Assembly (NCBI GenBank): GCA_027062035.1
Contig: JAMOUL010000159.1
Coordinates: 1-9,726 of the forward strand
Direction: 5' to 3'
DNA: 9,726 nt
DNA from: Candidatus Aminicenantota bacterium
Lineage (GTDB): Bacteria > Acidobacteriota > Aminicenantia > S016-38
In this document: piece by piece, positions 1 through 6,462 of the stretch
Position numbering within the stretch: the stretch's first letter is position 1
How the letters are laid out: the number at the start of each line of letters is the position of its first letter
The notes under the pieces: generated by a model
Told to the model about the DNA's origin: nothing
Seen by the model: only the letters and a program-made list of their open reading frames with translations
Databases searched by the model: none
Made by a program: the position numbers and the translations under genes

Positions 1-12
1 TTTTCATAATCT

Positions 13-41
13 AAAATTATTCTATATCAATAAAAATTATT
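13..41 (+). repeat. Direct repeat AAAATTATT, possible operator
   Basis: The 9-mer AAAATTATT occurs at 13-21 and again at 33-41, starts 20 bp apart (about two helical turns). The second copy abuts the -35 box of the perR-like gene. It could be an AT-rich UP element or a binding site for autoregulation. It does not match the classical PerR palindrome well, and chance is a real possibility in DNA this AT-rich. Confidence 0.3.
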
Positions 42-70
42 TGTCAACACTTTTTTTTCTGTGTTATAAT
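41..70 (+). promoter_or_regulatory. Promoter of the perR-like gene, extended -10 type
   Basis: TTGTCA at 41-46 (5 of 6 to the -35 consensus) is followed after 18 bp by a perfect TATAAT at 65-70. A TG one base upstream of the -10 (TGTTATAAT) makes it an extended -10. Transcription should begin near 76-78, only 2-4 nt before the ATG at 80. The mRNA would therefore be leaderless or nearly so, which agrees with the lack of a ribosome binding site. The match is seen directly; the start point is inferred. Confidence 0.75.
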
Positions 71-79
71 AAATTTGTT

Positions 80-529
80 ATGAGAAAAATGGATTTAAAA
101 GAGATTCTCGATGAGCTTAAGAAAAGGGGCTATGTTCTTTCCATGCCGAGAATTGCCATATTAAGATATGTCCTTAAACACAGGACTCATCATACTGCTG
201 AGAGTATTTACAGAACGCTTAAAGAAGAATACCCCAATCTTTCAATAGCGACCGTTTATAACACATTGAAGCTTCTTTCTAAAGAAGGATTTGTGAGGCA
301 GTTAATGATAGACGAATCAAAGGTAATATACGATTCCAACGCTGATTTACATCCCCACTTTTTATGTAAAGTATGTGGAAAGGTTGAAGACGTAATGCTG
401 AACTTTGATTTGCCCGTTCCAGATGAGGTAAATGGGAACAGGATCGATGAAGTACATGTTTATCTTTATGGAATTTGTAAGGAATGCATGGAGAGGATCA
501 GGAAGGAAAATCCAAAAACAATCCACTGA
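80..529 (+). CDS. perR: PerR-type peroxide/metal-responsive repressor (Fur family)
   Basis: Cytoplasmic DNA-binding repressor of the Fur family, 149 residues (B. subtilis PerR has 145). An N-terminal winged helix (about residues 1-83, with SIATVYNTL in the recognition region) precedes the C-terminal metal-binding dimerisation domain. Numbered from the ATG at 80, the PerR regulatory-metal ligands fall at the same positions as in B. subtilis: His37, Asp85, His91, His93 and Asp104. The structural zinc site is CKVC (Cys96, Cys99) plus CKEC (Cys133, Cys136). Asp at 104 rather than Glu is typical of peroxide-sensing PerR, so I prefer PerR over Fur or Zur. In PerR, H2O2 oxidises the iron-ligand histidines and releases DNA. 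The frame is open back to a TTG at 41, but that codon lies in the -35 box. The ATG at 80 gives the PerR-like N terminus; an ATG at 89 is the alternative. No Shine-Dalgarno precedes either. Targets are unknown. Confidence 0.87.
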   Translation: MRKMDLKEILDELKKRGYVLSMPRIAILRYVLKHRTHHTAESIYRTLKEEYPNLSIATVYNTLKLLSKEGFVRQLMIDESKVIYDSNADLHPHFLCKVCGKVEDVMLNFDLPVPDEVNGNRIDEVHVYLYGICKECMERIRKENPKTIH

Positions 530-599
530 TTTTATTAAGATTCTTTTTGACCCTTTGAACTTTTTGCACCGTAAAATTAAGCCACCAACTTTAATTTGA

Positions 600-630
600 C
601 CATGGCGGAAAACTGTGTTCTCCGCCATGG
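600..630. terminator. Hairpin between convergent genes, probable bidirectional terminator
   Basis: CCATGGCGGA at 600-609 is the exact reverse complement of TCCGCCATGG at 621-630, giving a 10-bp stem with an 11-nt loop. It lies 70 bp after the perR-like stop codon and 13 bp after the stop of the minus-strand gene, where a terminator for both is expected. The T tracts are weak (TTCTGTTT on the plus side), so termination may be partial or assisted. The remaining bases of 530-643 hold no gene that I can support. Confidence 0.6.
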
Positions 631-643
631 TTCTGTTTATAAA

Positions 644-1336
644 TTATCTCCTGGGCATTTGTATTTGAGGGGCTGGCTTTTCCACATAGCCTGCCGGTAC
701 TGTAAATACAGATGCAGGGAAGTTTTCCTCTTTGTAAGTTTTTAAAATGGTTTCGGAAGTATTGGTCTGTCCCATTATTGATGAAGTGGTCTTTGAATAG
801 ACGGGGTATCCAAGGGCTGAGAGTTCCTTGCCCTTGTTTCTCATTGCTTCTGCAAGGTCCTTCGGGAACATTATCTCAGCTGCCTTTAGATAAGCAGAGA
901 AATCAATTTTTACATCCTTTGAAAGACATTCCTCTGTTTTCTGGAAATTACCCATAGATATATAAACAACGGTACATTTAAAGTTGCCTATTTTCTTGGT
1001 CTGATTTGTAATTTCGATGGTGGGTGTGAGATTCATTCCCATCTTTTTCATCATCTCGAACACTCTATCCATCATCTGTCTCATTTCCTGAAAACTTATC
1101 TTAAAATAGGTTTTCTTGGTCTTATCCGATATTATGGCGTTTTGATTATTGAAGTCAACGATTACAATTGATTTTTCAGAATCTATTTTAGTGTATGGTC
1201 CCTGAATCCACATTCTCTGAACAGTTTCATGTTCTCCTCCCCGGCTGGTCTTGGTAACCTGCTCGATGTAATATCCGGCAAATGCAAAATTTAAAATTAA
1301 TGCAAAACCTGCCAGACCTAATAGTAATTTTTTCAT
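644..1336 (-). CDS. Secreted DUF4412-like protein, function unknown
   Basis: A 230-residue exported protein. Residues 1-20 form a typical Sec signal peptide (MKKLLL, hydrophobic core, AFA before a likely cleavage at 20/21) with no lipobox cysteine. The mature part resembles DUF4412-type envelope proteins: an early strand-rich region with an RMWIQGPYTKID-type segment (41-52), KKTY near 74-77, a Met-rich amphipathic stretch (85-101), FKC at 119-121, and a closing FTVPAGY (211-217), the usual end of this family. Cys121 and Cys137 are the only cysteines and could form a disulfide. No catalytic motif is visible. AGGAGG sits 5 nt upstream of the ATG. The gene is divergent from the transglutaminase-like pair, so a shared envelope role is possible. 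The family assignment is from motif recall, and the family has no firm function. Confidence 0.72.
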   Translation of the reverse strand: MKKLLLGLAGFALILNFAFAGYYIEQVTKTSRGGEHETVQRMWIQGPYTKIDSEKSIVIVDFNNQNAIISDKTKKTYFKISFQEMRQMMDRVFEMMKKMGMNLTPTIEITNQTKKIGNFKCTVVYISMGNFQKTEECLSKDVKIDFSAYLKAAEIMFPKDLAEAMRNKGKELSALGYPVYSKTTSSIMGQTNTSETILKTYKEENFPASVFTVPAGYVEKPAPQIQMPRR

Positions 1337-1362
1337 GTTTGCCTCCTAATCTCTTTTTTATT

Positions 1363-1391
1363 AGTATATCAGAGCCCAAAAGAAAAATTAA
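1363..1391 (-). promoter_or_regulatory. Candidate promoter of the DUF4412-like gene
   Basis: Read on the minus strand, TATACT (1363-1368) is preceded by TG one base upstream (TGATATACT, extended -10). A poor -35 (TTAATT, 1386-1391) lies 17 bp further up. It would start transcription near 1356, giving a leader of about 20 nt with a good AGGAGG at 1342-1347. The -35 nearly touches the ribosome binding site of the divergent gene. On the plus strand I see only weak promoter matches in this 72-bp gap. Confidence 0.42.
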
Positions 1392-1395
1392 TCAA

Positions 1396-1401
1396 AGGAG
1401 G
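1396..1401 (+). promoter_or_regulatory. Shine-Dalgarno that fixes a TTG start
   Basis: AGGAGG inside AAAGGAGGGGAGA lies 7 nt before the TTG at 1409. No in-frame ATG lies close by, and the codons after this TTG encode a signal peptide directly, so the TTG is the likely start. Confidence 0.75.
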
Positions 1402-1408
1402 GGAGATT

Positions 1409-3268
1409 TTGAGAAAATTCGGGATTTTTCTTTTATTCACCGTTGCCCTTTTAGCAGTAACCAATAATTTGAGAGTTAAAAATCTTGAGGTTCAAATTCG
1501 TTTCCATGGGGATGGTAGTTTTGTTATGGATGAAATCACCGAGTCCAGGGTTCTTACGGAGAAGGGAGCGAAAATGCTGACAACCTCCAATATCCCTTAT
1601 TACAGAAGATATGCAAAGGTTTCAGTGGTCAGGGCAGAAATAAGGAAAAAGGATGGTACTGTGAAGGAAATTACCCCTGAATATATTAAGGATCAAACCA
1701 TGACAGCCCTTCAACAGATGAATATATATGAAGAAAATTTCAGAGAAGTTGTGGTAACCTTTCCTGGCCTGGTTCCAGGAGATGTAGTTTTTCTTCATAC
1801 AAGAAGAGAATACAGACCATTAATTAAGAATAATTTTAACAATATATTTATGCTTCAGGGTTTTGATCCCATAGACCATGTTAAAGTGGTTATAAAGGGT
1901 CCTGCAGAAAAGGACCTTAATTTTGTTGTGAGGAACGGAAGGTTAAAGTTCAACACCAGAAAAGATAAGGGGACGAAAATTTATGTATGGGAGGGGAATA
2001 ACATCCCTGCTCTGGAAAGGGAGCCAGGAGCACCTTCTCCCATGGATTATGGATTAAACCTTGTGGTTTCTACCTTCAGAGACTGGAAGGAACTTTCTGA
2101 CTACGGTGCAAGACTTAACAGGGGGAAAATTGATTTTAACCCGGCCATGAAAGCAAAGGTGGCTGAACTCATAAAGGGAGCAAAGACCGAAAGGGAAAAG
2201 ATTGAAAGAATTTTTCATTTTGTGGAAAGTAAGATCAGATACATGGGATCCTCCATGGATGTGGGAACCTTCATAGAGCCCCACAAAGCCACATATACCT
2301 TTGAGAAAAAATTTGGTATATGCAGGGATAAATCCGTTCTAATGATAGCCATGCTGAAACTTGCAGGGATTGGGGCAGACGATGTGGTTATAAATATTTC
2401 GAGGCGGACCGATCCTGAAATTCCTTCAATATACTTCGAACACGCCATTGTCGCTGTGAAATTAAAAAATGGACGGGTAATTTATATGGACCCCACGCTG
2501 GAGCTAAGTTCTGGTTTTGGAGAAACATATGTGGGGGACAGATATGTTCTTCATCTGATAGAGGGAGGAAAAGGGCTAATTCGTGTCCCTCATGTACCGG
2601 CTGAAAGGAGCCTCCTTTTCATAAAAGCAAAAAGTAAAATTTCTCCGCGGGGAAAACTGGAATCAACCGTAAACCTTGAAGGAAGGGGTTTTAATGATTT
2701 TATTCTGCGGACCATCGCTTCTAAAGCCCCTGGGTTTGCCCTCCTTATTTTCTATCAGAAACTTGCATCTTCCCTCGCCCCTGGAAGCCAGATATTAAAT
2801 CCCCTGGCAGGTGACCCCTTTAACCTTGATAAGTTGTACACGGTTAAATTCGATGTTAAAGCGGAAAATTACACCATAAGAGCCGGAAAGTTTCTTATGT
2901 TCAAAATTCCAATGTCCAAGGATGCCTTTGATATTTATACTACATATGTAATAAGGAGGCTGACTACCCTGGAGAAGAGGAAGTATCCCCTTGCCCTTTT
3001 TTCTACGGGAGGATCCAGGGTGGAGGAGGAGATAACCATTCCTGAAGGGTATAGAATTTTCAGCCTTCCCCGGGACGTTGAAGTCAGGAAAGGTCCCTTT
3101 TACATGAAGGCGCAGGTTATTGAAAGGGATGGGAAGCTTTATTTCAAGAGAATGTTGCTTATAGATAGTTCGTATGTGAACCCTGAGGAATATCTCAAAT
3201 TGAAAAAGGTTCTCAGCGAAATGGAAAGGTTTAAGAAACAGATGGTTATTCTGGAGGAGGTAAGATGA
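1409..3268 (+). CDS. Exported DUF3857/transglutaminase-like protein with intact Cys-His-Asp triad
   Basis: A 619-residue envelope protein. It begins with a Sec signal peptide (about residues 1-18), then a DUF3857-type beta-rich domain (about 25-225) with IRKKDGTVKEI (78-88) and a FPGLVPGD segment. A papain-like transglutaminase core follows (about 250-365), then a long beta-rich C-terminal region (about 395-590) resembling the tail often seen in DUF3857 proteins. The predicted triad is Cys305 (GICRDKS), His345 (FEHAI) and Asp361 (YMDPT), spaced 40 and 16 residues, the usual order for the fold. Such domains may act as cysteine proteases, transglutaminases or amidases; the substrate here is unknown. 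The start is TTG with a strong ribosome binding site. Its stop overlaps the next start by 4 bp (ATGA), so the two products are probably made in coordinated amounts. Catalysis is inferred from the triad only. Confidence 0.83.
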   Translation: MRKFGIFLLFTVALLAVTNNLRVKNLEVQIRFHGDGSFVMDEITESRVLTEKGAKMLTTSNIPYYRRYAKVSVVRAEIRKKDGTVKEITPEYIKDQTMTALQQMNIYEENFREVVVTFPGLVPGDVVFLHTRREYRPLIKNNFNNIFMLQGFDPIDHVKVVIKGPAEKDLNFVVRNGRLKFNTRKDKGTKIYVWEGNNIPALEREPGAPSPMDYGLNLVVSTFRDWKELSDYGARLNRGKIDFNPAMKAKVAELIKGAKTEREKIERIFHFVESKIRYMGSSMDVGTFIEPHKATYTFEKKFGICRDKSVLMIAMLKLAGIGADDVVINISRRTDPEIPSIYFEHAIVAVKLKNGRVIYMDPTLELSSGFGETYVGDRYVLHLIEGGKGLIRVPHVPAERSLLFIKAKSKISPRGKLESTVNLEGRGFNDFILRTIASKAPGFALLIFYQKLASSLAPGSQILNPLAGDPFNLDKLYTVKFDVKAENYTIRAGKFLMFKIPMSKDAFDIYTTYVIRRLTTLEKRKYPLALFSTGGSRVEEEITIPEGYRIFSLPRDVEVRKGPFYMKAQVIERDGKLYFKRMLLIDSSYVNPEEYLKLKKVLSEMERFKKQMVILEEVR

Positions 3269-5082
3269 GAAAAATTTTGGTTGTTTTGTCCCTGGTTTCG
3301 ATAATGCTGGCGGGGACAATAGAAGAAATATTTAAGGAAGGGAAGACTTCTAACCCTGATGCGACAGCTGTTTTTTTACTGGATAAAAAAGCCTTTTCCT
3401 GGGATGGGAGTTTAAAGGAAGAGGCTGAACTCCTTATTAAAATACTCAACAAAACCGGAAGAGATCGTTACTCAGATTTGAGGATTAGAAAGGGAAGGGA
3501 TGAAACTGTAAGGGTTCTCGATGCTTTTACACTGAAGAAGGATCTGAAGAGACTCCCTGTGGGAAAGGATTCAATAAATGTGGTTACTCCTCCCTTCCTT
3601 TCGGGTGTTCCCTTTTATGCAGAGGGTATTGAGGATATAGTATATTCCTATCCTTCTGTGGAACCTAACGATGGCGTATATTTGAAATTTTTAAGAAAGG
3701 GAGGAAAAAGCTTTTCGTCCGTTCTTTATCCCATAGGGGATGATCCAAAAGAACTTGTGGAAATAAGGGTAATTCCTCCTGATGGTAGAGAACTGAAATA
3801 TAAAGCCAGAAATTTTACCCTTAAGAGGGAAGGAAAAGAGTTTATATGGACAACAAAAACAGATATGCTTTATCCTGAAGAGTTCAGACCACCATTTGAG
3901 TTGCTTTCACCCTGTTTAATGTTTTCCACCGACGCTGATTGGAAGGAAACAACCGCTCAGCTTCGCCAATCCTTCTACTCCATGCTCAAGAAGGGTGGCT
4001 TTAAGTATAGGGGGGATAAGGACCTGCCGGGCTTATACAGGTTTATAACCGTTGATATAAAGGATGTTGACCTGCCACTGTGGTATGCAGGGTTGGATTT
4101 TACTCCCTTGAAGAAAATAAGGGAGAATGGATTTGCAGATCAAAGGGATAAAGCCCTTCTGGCGGTTTATCTCCTGAGGAAAGCAGGTTATGAAGCTTAT
4201 CCTGTGCTGGCCAATTCCACCCTGGAAATAGTAAGGGAAGTACCTACTTTAAAACAGATAAACAGCATTCTTGTAATGTATAAAAAAGATAACCGCTGGT
4301 TCTTCTTCGAACCTTATAACGAATATTCAACGATAGGAAGCGTGAGTTTTTCAAACATGAGTGCTCTTGTACTTAAAGAGCATGCGATTGAATGGGTAAG
4401 GGTTAAAAGTCTGGAGAAGAACGCCTCATTCTTCAGTGCCATGATACATCTGAAGGAAAATGGAGATTTCTCTGCTGAACTTAAAACCACTGGAACAGGA
4501 ATTTATGACACCAGGATAAAGAGCCGTTTGAGATATATGAAGGATGAGGAAAAGGAAAAATATTTTGCACAGGTGGCGGATAGATTTCTTCCTGCTTCAA
4601 AGAGTAAGGAATGGAAAATAGTAAATATAAAGGACTTTCAGAAAAATGCAGGGTTAATTCAGAAAATATCCGGTCAGGAACTTGGAATTGTCCAGAAGGG
4701 CCACGATGGAGGTGAAGTAATGCTGATAAATTTGCCGTACAATCCCTACTATTCCACCAGATTTCCCTATAAAACCTCTCTTCCGGAGAGAAAATATCCT
4801 TTATATATAGGTGAACCCCAGAGCTTTGAGATTAAAATGGAAGTCATGATTCCTGAAGGCTGGCAGGTAATTTATCTTCCGGAATCTTTAAGTCGAACAG
4901 GTAAAGGATGGGTATTTTCTGTAAGGTCTGAAGAGAAGGATGGAAAGGTTGTTGTTATCTATAGAGTTGAACTCAGCACTTCTATGATTTCCAAAAAAGA
5001 CTATAAGAAGTTCTCAGAGGATCAGAAAATACTATATATTCCATCCGAGAGATTAATAATACTAAAGAAGAAAATTTCTTGA
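3265..5082 (+). CDS. Exported transglutaminase-like paralogue with degenerate triad (probable pseudoenzyme)
   Basis: A 605-residue exported protein that looks like a diverged tandem paralogue of the upstream gene. A signal peptide (about residues 1-16, MRKILVVLSL to MLA) precedes a beta-rich N-terminal region with PSVEPNDGV, comparable to FPGLVPGD in the neighbour. A transglutaminase-like core and a C-terminal domain follow. The two align as RDK before the core helix, then ERKYPL against KRKYPL, then IPEGW against IPEGY. At the catalytic positions it has Gln293 (ADQRDK), Asn333 (INSIL) and Glu349 (FFEPY). These are spaced 40 and 16 residues, exactly as Cys305/His345/Asp361 next door. Lacking the nucleophile and the histidine, it should not catalyse the usual reaction; a structural, ligand-binding or partner role is likely. 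GGAGGAGG lies 4 nt before the ATG, within the upstream gene. An undetected different activity cannot be excluded. Confidence 0.8.
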   Translation: MRKILVVLSLVSIMLAGTIEEIFKEGKTSNPDATAVFLLDKKAFSWDGSLKEEAELLIKILNKTGRDRYSDLRIRKGRDETVRVLDAFTLKKDLKRLPVGKDSINVVTPPFLSGVPFYAEGIEDIVYSYPSVEPNDGVYLKFLRKGGKSFSSVLYPIGDDPKELVEIRVIPPDGRELKYKARNFTLKREGKEFIWTTKTDMLYPEEFRPPFELLSPCLMFSTDADWKETTAQLRQSFYSMLKKGGFKYRGDKDLPGLYRFITVDIKDVDLPLWYAGLDFTPLKKIRENGFADQRDKALLAVYLLRKAGYEAYPVLANSTLEIVREVPTLKQINSILVMYKKDNRWFFFEPYNEYSTIGSVSFSNMSALVLKEHAIEWVRVKSLEKNASFFSAMIHLKENGDFSAELKTTGTGIYDTRIKSRLRYMKDEEKEKYFAQVADRFLPASKSKEWKIVNIKDFQKNAGLIQKISGQELGIVQKGHDGGEVMLINLPYNPYYSTRFPYKTSLPERKYPLYIGEPQSFEIKMEVMIPEGWQVIYLPESLSRTGKGWVFSVRSEEKDGKVVVIYRVELSTSMISKKDYKKFSEDQKILYIPSERLIILKKKIS

Positions 5083-5109
5083 CAAAGGAATGCCAATATA
5101 GGTTAAAAT
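5079..5109 (+). promoter_or_regulatory. Candidate promoter of the rnf operon
   Basis: A perfect TTGACA at 5079-5084 overlaps the stop codon of the preceding gene. TAAAAT at 5104-5109 is 5 of 6 to the -10 consensus but with a long 19-bp spacer; a 17-bp spacer gives the weaker GTTAAA. Transcription from near 5116 would give a leader of about 36 nt with GGAAGG at 5139-5144. I see no convincing terminator between the preceding gene and rnfC, so read-through is also possible. Confidence 0.5.
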
Positions 5110-5151
5110 TATGCGGAGTTTCAAAAATTATGAAAAAAGGAAGGGATTGAG

Positions 5152-6462
5152 ATGCTGAAACTCAGGATGAAAAGGGGCGTACATCCCCCGGAACAAAAGA
5201 TCTCTGCTTCGAAGGCTATCCAGGAATTCCCTCTGCCGAAACAGGTTGTTATACCATTCAGCCAGCATACGGGAAAACCTGCAACTCCCCTGGTCAAGAA
5301 GAGACAGGAAGTGAAAACAGGGGAGAAAATTGGTGAAGCAGCAGGCTTTATCTCTGCTCCTGTCCACTCAAGTGTGACAGGAAAAGTAAAGGGTCTTGAA
5401 ACTGTTCTACTTCCCAACGGTAATTCTACTCTGGGCGCAATTATTGAAGTAACAGGAGAGGACGAATTCGCCGATCCAACCTGGCCAATTAAGGATGTTT
5501 CTACTCTGACACCCGACGAAGTGAGACAGATCGCCAGAGAAGCCGGAATAGTTGGTCTCGGAGGAGCCGTATTTCCTACATCGGTCAAGATATCCCCTCC
5601 CAGGGAGTACCCGATTGACTCTGTTATTGTAAACGGCTCTGAATGTGAACCCTATCTTACTTCTGACCACAGATTAATGGTGGAACACGCAGAAGAGATT
5701 TTCCAGGCAGCTGAACTTCTCAGGAATACAGTGGGGGCTTCACGGGGATATATAGCAATCGAAGATAACAAGCCGGATGCTATTGAGGCCTTTCAGAAGG
5801 TTCTAAACGGAGTTAAGGGCTGGGAAGTGGTTTCATTAAAGACCCGTTATCCCCAGGGCGCTGAAAAAAGTCTTATAAAGGTCATTTTAAACAGGGAAGT
5901 TCCCATGGGTGGACTCCCATTCCATGTGGGTGCCCTTGTGCAGAATGTGGGGACACTTTTCGCCCTGTATGAAGCTGCAACCAGGGGAATTCCTTTGATA
6001 AGAAGGGTGGTTACGGTAACCGGTGATGGCGTTAATGAGCCTTCTAATTTCATGGTAAGAATAGGAACCAATGCGAGAGAAGTACTTGAAGCTGCTGGTG
6101 CGGATCTGGAAAATGCAGAAAAGATAATATTTGGCGGTCCTATGATGGGCGTCTCAGTAAAGAGTGTTGATATTCCCGTGATCAAATCCACCTCAGGAAT
6201 TCTCGTAATGCGTACAGCCAGAAAGCCCAAGGTTTATCCCTGTCTTTACTGTGGTAAATGCGTTGTTGCGTGTCCCCTTCACATAACACCAACAAGACTC
6301 GTAAAATACATTCAGGCTGAGATGTGGGACCAGGCGAAGGAATTTGGGCTTTTTAACTGCATGGAGTGTGGTTGTTGCAGTTACGTATGTCCATCCAATA
6401 TACCCCTGGTCCACTGGATTAGATACGGAAAATTTATGGTTCGAAGTATGGAGGCTAAATAA
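5152..6462 (+). CDS. rnfC: Rnf complex subunit C, NADH/FMN-binding iron-sulfur protein
   Basis: Peripheral cytoplasmic subunit of the Rnf ferredoxin:NAD+ oxidoreductase, where NAD+ is reduced. The 436 residues match the short clostridial/Thermotoga form, without the long repeat tail of E. coli RsxC. Residues 9-16 hold the family-typical GVHPPEQK. A biotinyl-like region follows (about 30-80). A flavin- and nucleotide-binding domain akin to the complex I 51-kDa subunit shows GLGGAVFPT (135-143) and NGSECEPYLT (161-170). An SLBB-like segment precedes two [4Fe-4S] motifs, Cys364/367/370 with Cys374-Pro and Cys403/406/409 with Cys413-Pro. The motifs exchange the fourth ligand in typical ferredoxin fashion. 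GGAAGG sits 7 nt before the ATG. It is the first gene of the operon, and its stop overlaps rnfD by one base (TAATG). Confidence 0.95.
   Translation: MLKLRMKRGVHPPEQKISASKAIQEFPLPKQVVIPFSQHTGKPATPLVKKRQEVKTGEKIGEAAGFISAPVHSSVTGKVKGLETVLLPNGNSTLGAIIEVTGEDEFADPTWPIKDVSTLTPDEVRQIAREAGIVGLGGAVFPTSVKISPPREYPIDSVIVNGSECEPYLTSDHRLMVEHAEEIFQAAELLRNTVGASRGYIAIEDNKPDAIEAFQKVLNGVKGWEVVSLKTRYPQGAEKSLIKVILNREVPMGGLPFHVGALVQNVGTLFALYEAATRGIPLIRRVVTVTGDGVNEPSNFMVRIGTNAREVLEAAGADLENAEKIIFGGPMMGVSVKSVDIPVIKSTSGILVMRTARKPKVYPCLYCGKCVVACPLHITPTRLVKYIQAEMWDQAKEFGLFNCMECGCCSYVCPSNIPLVHWIRYGKFMVRSMEAK

Noticed and set aside
64..78. PerR box overlapping the -10 of the perR-like gene
   Set aside because: The matching half-site TTATAAT is just the -10 consensus plus one base, and the second half matches at only 3 of 7 positions; not reported as an operator.
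41..79. Upstream TTG start for the perR-like gene adding 13 residues
   Set aside because: The codons coincide with the -35 and -10 boxes, and the extra residues have no counterpart in PerR. Starting at 80 puts the metal ligands at the standard PerR positions.
2795..3319. Long open frame on the minus strand opposite the junction of the two transglutaminase-like genes
   Set aside because: It runs antisense to two well-supported genes and resembles no family I know. It is explained by the reverse reading of the coding strand.
5130..5150. Six-codon ORF (MKKGRD) just before rnfC, as a possible leader peptide
   Set aside because: It has no ribosome binding site of its own and no attenuator hairpin follows; its purine-rich codons are simply the rnfC Shine-Dalgarno.
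5083..5151. Riboswitch or small RNA between the transglutaminase-like pair and rnfC
   Set aside because: At 69 bp, much of it taken by promoter and ribosome binding site, with no recognisable aptamer core or long hairpin, there is nothing to support it.
5121..5588. Minus-strand open frame opposite the start of rnfC
   Set aside because: The opposite strand encodes unmistakable RnfC motifs, and this frame is a low-complexity Ser/Pro/Thr shadow.
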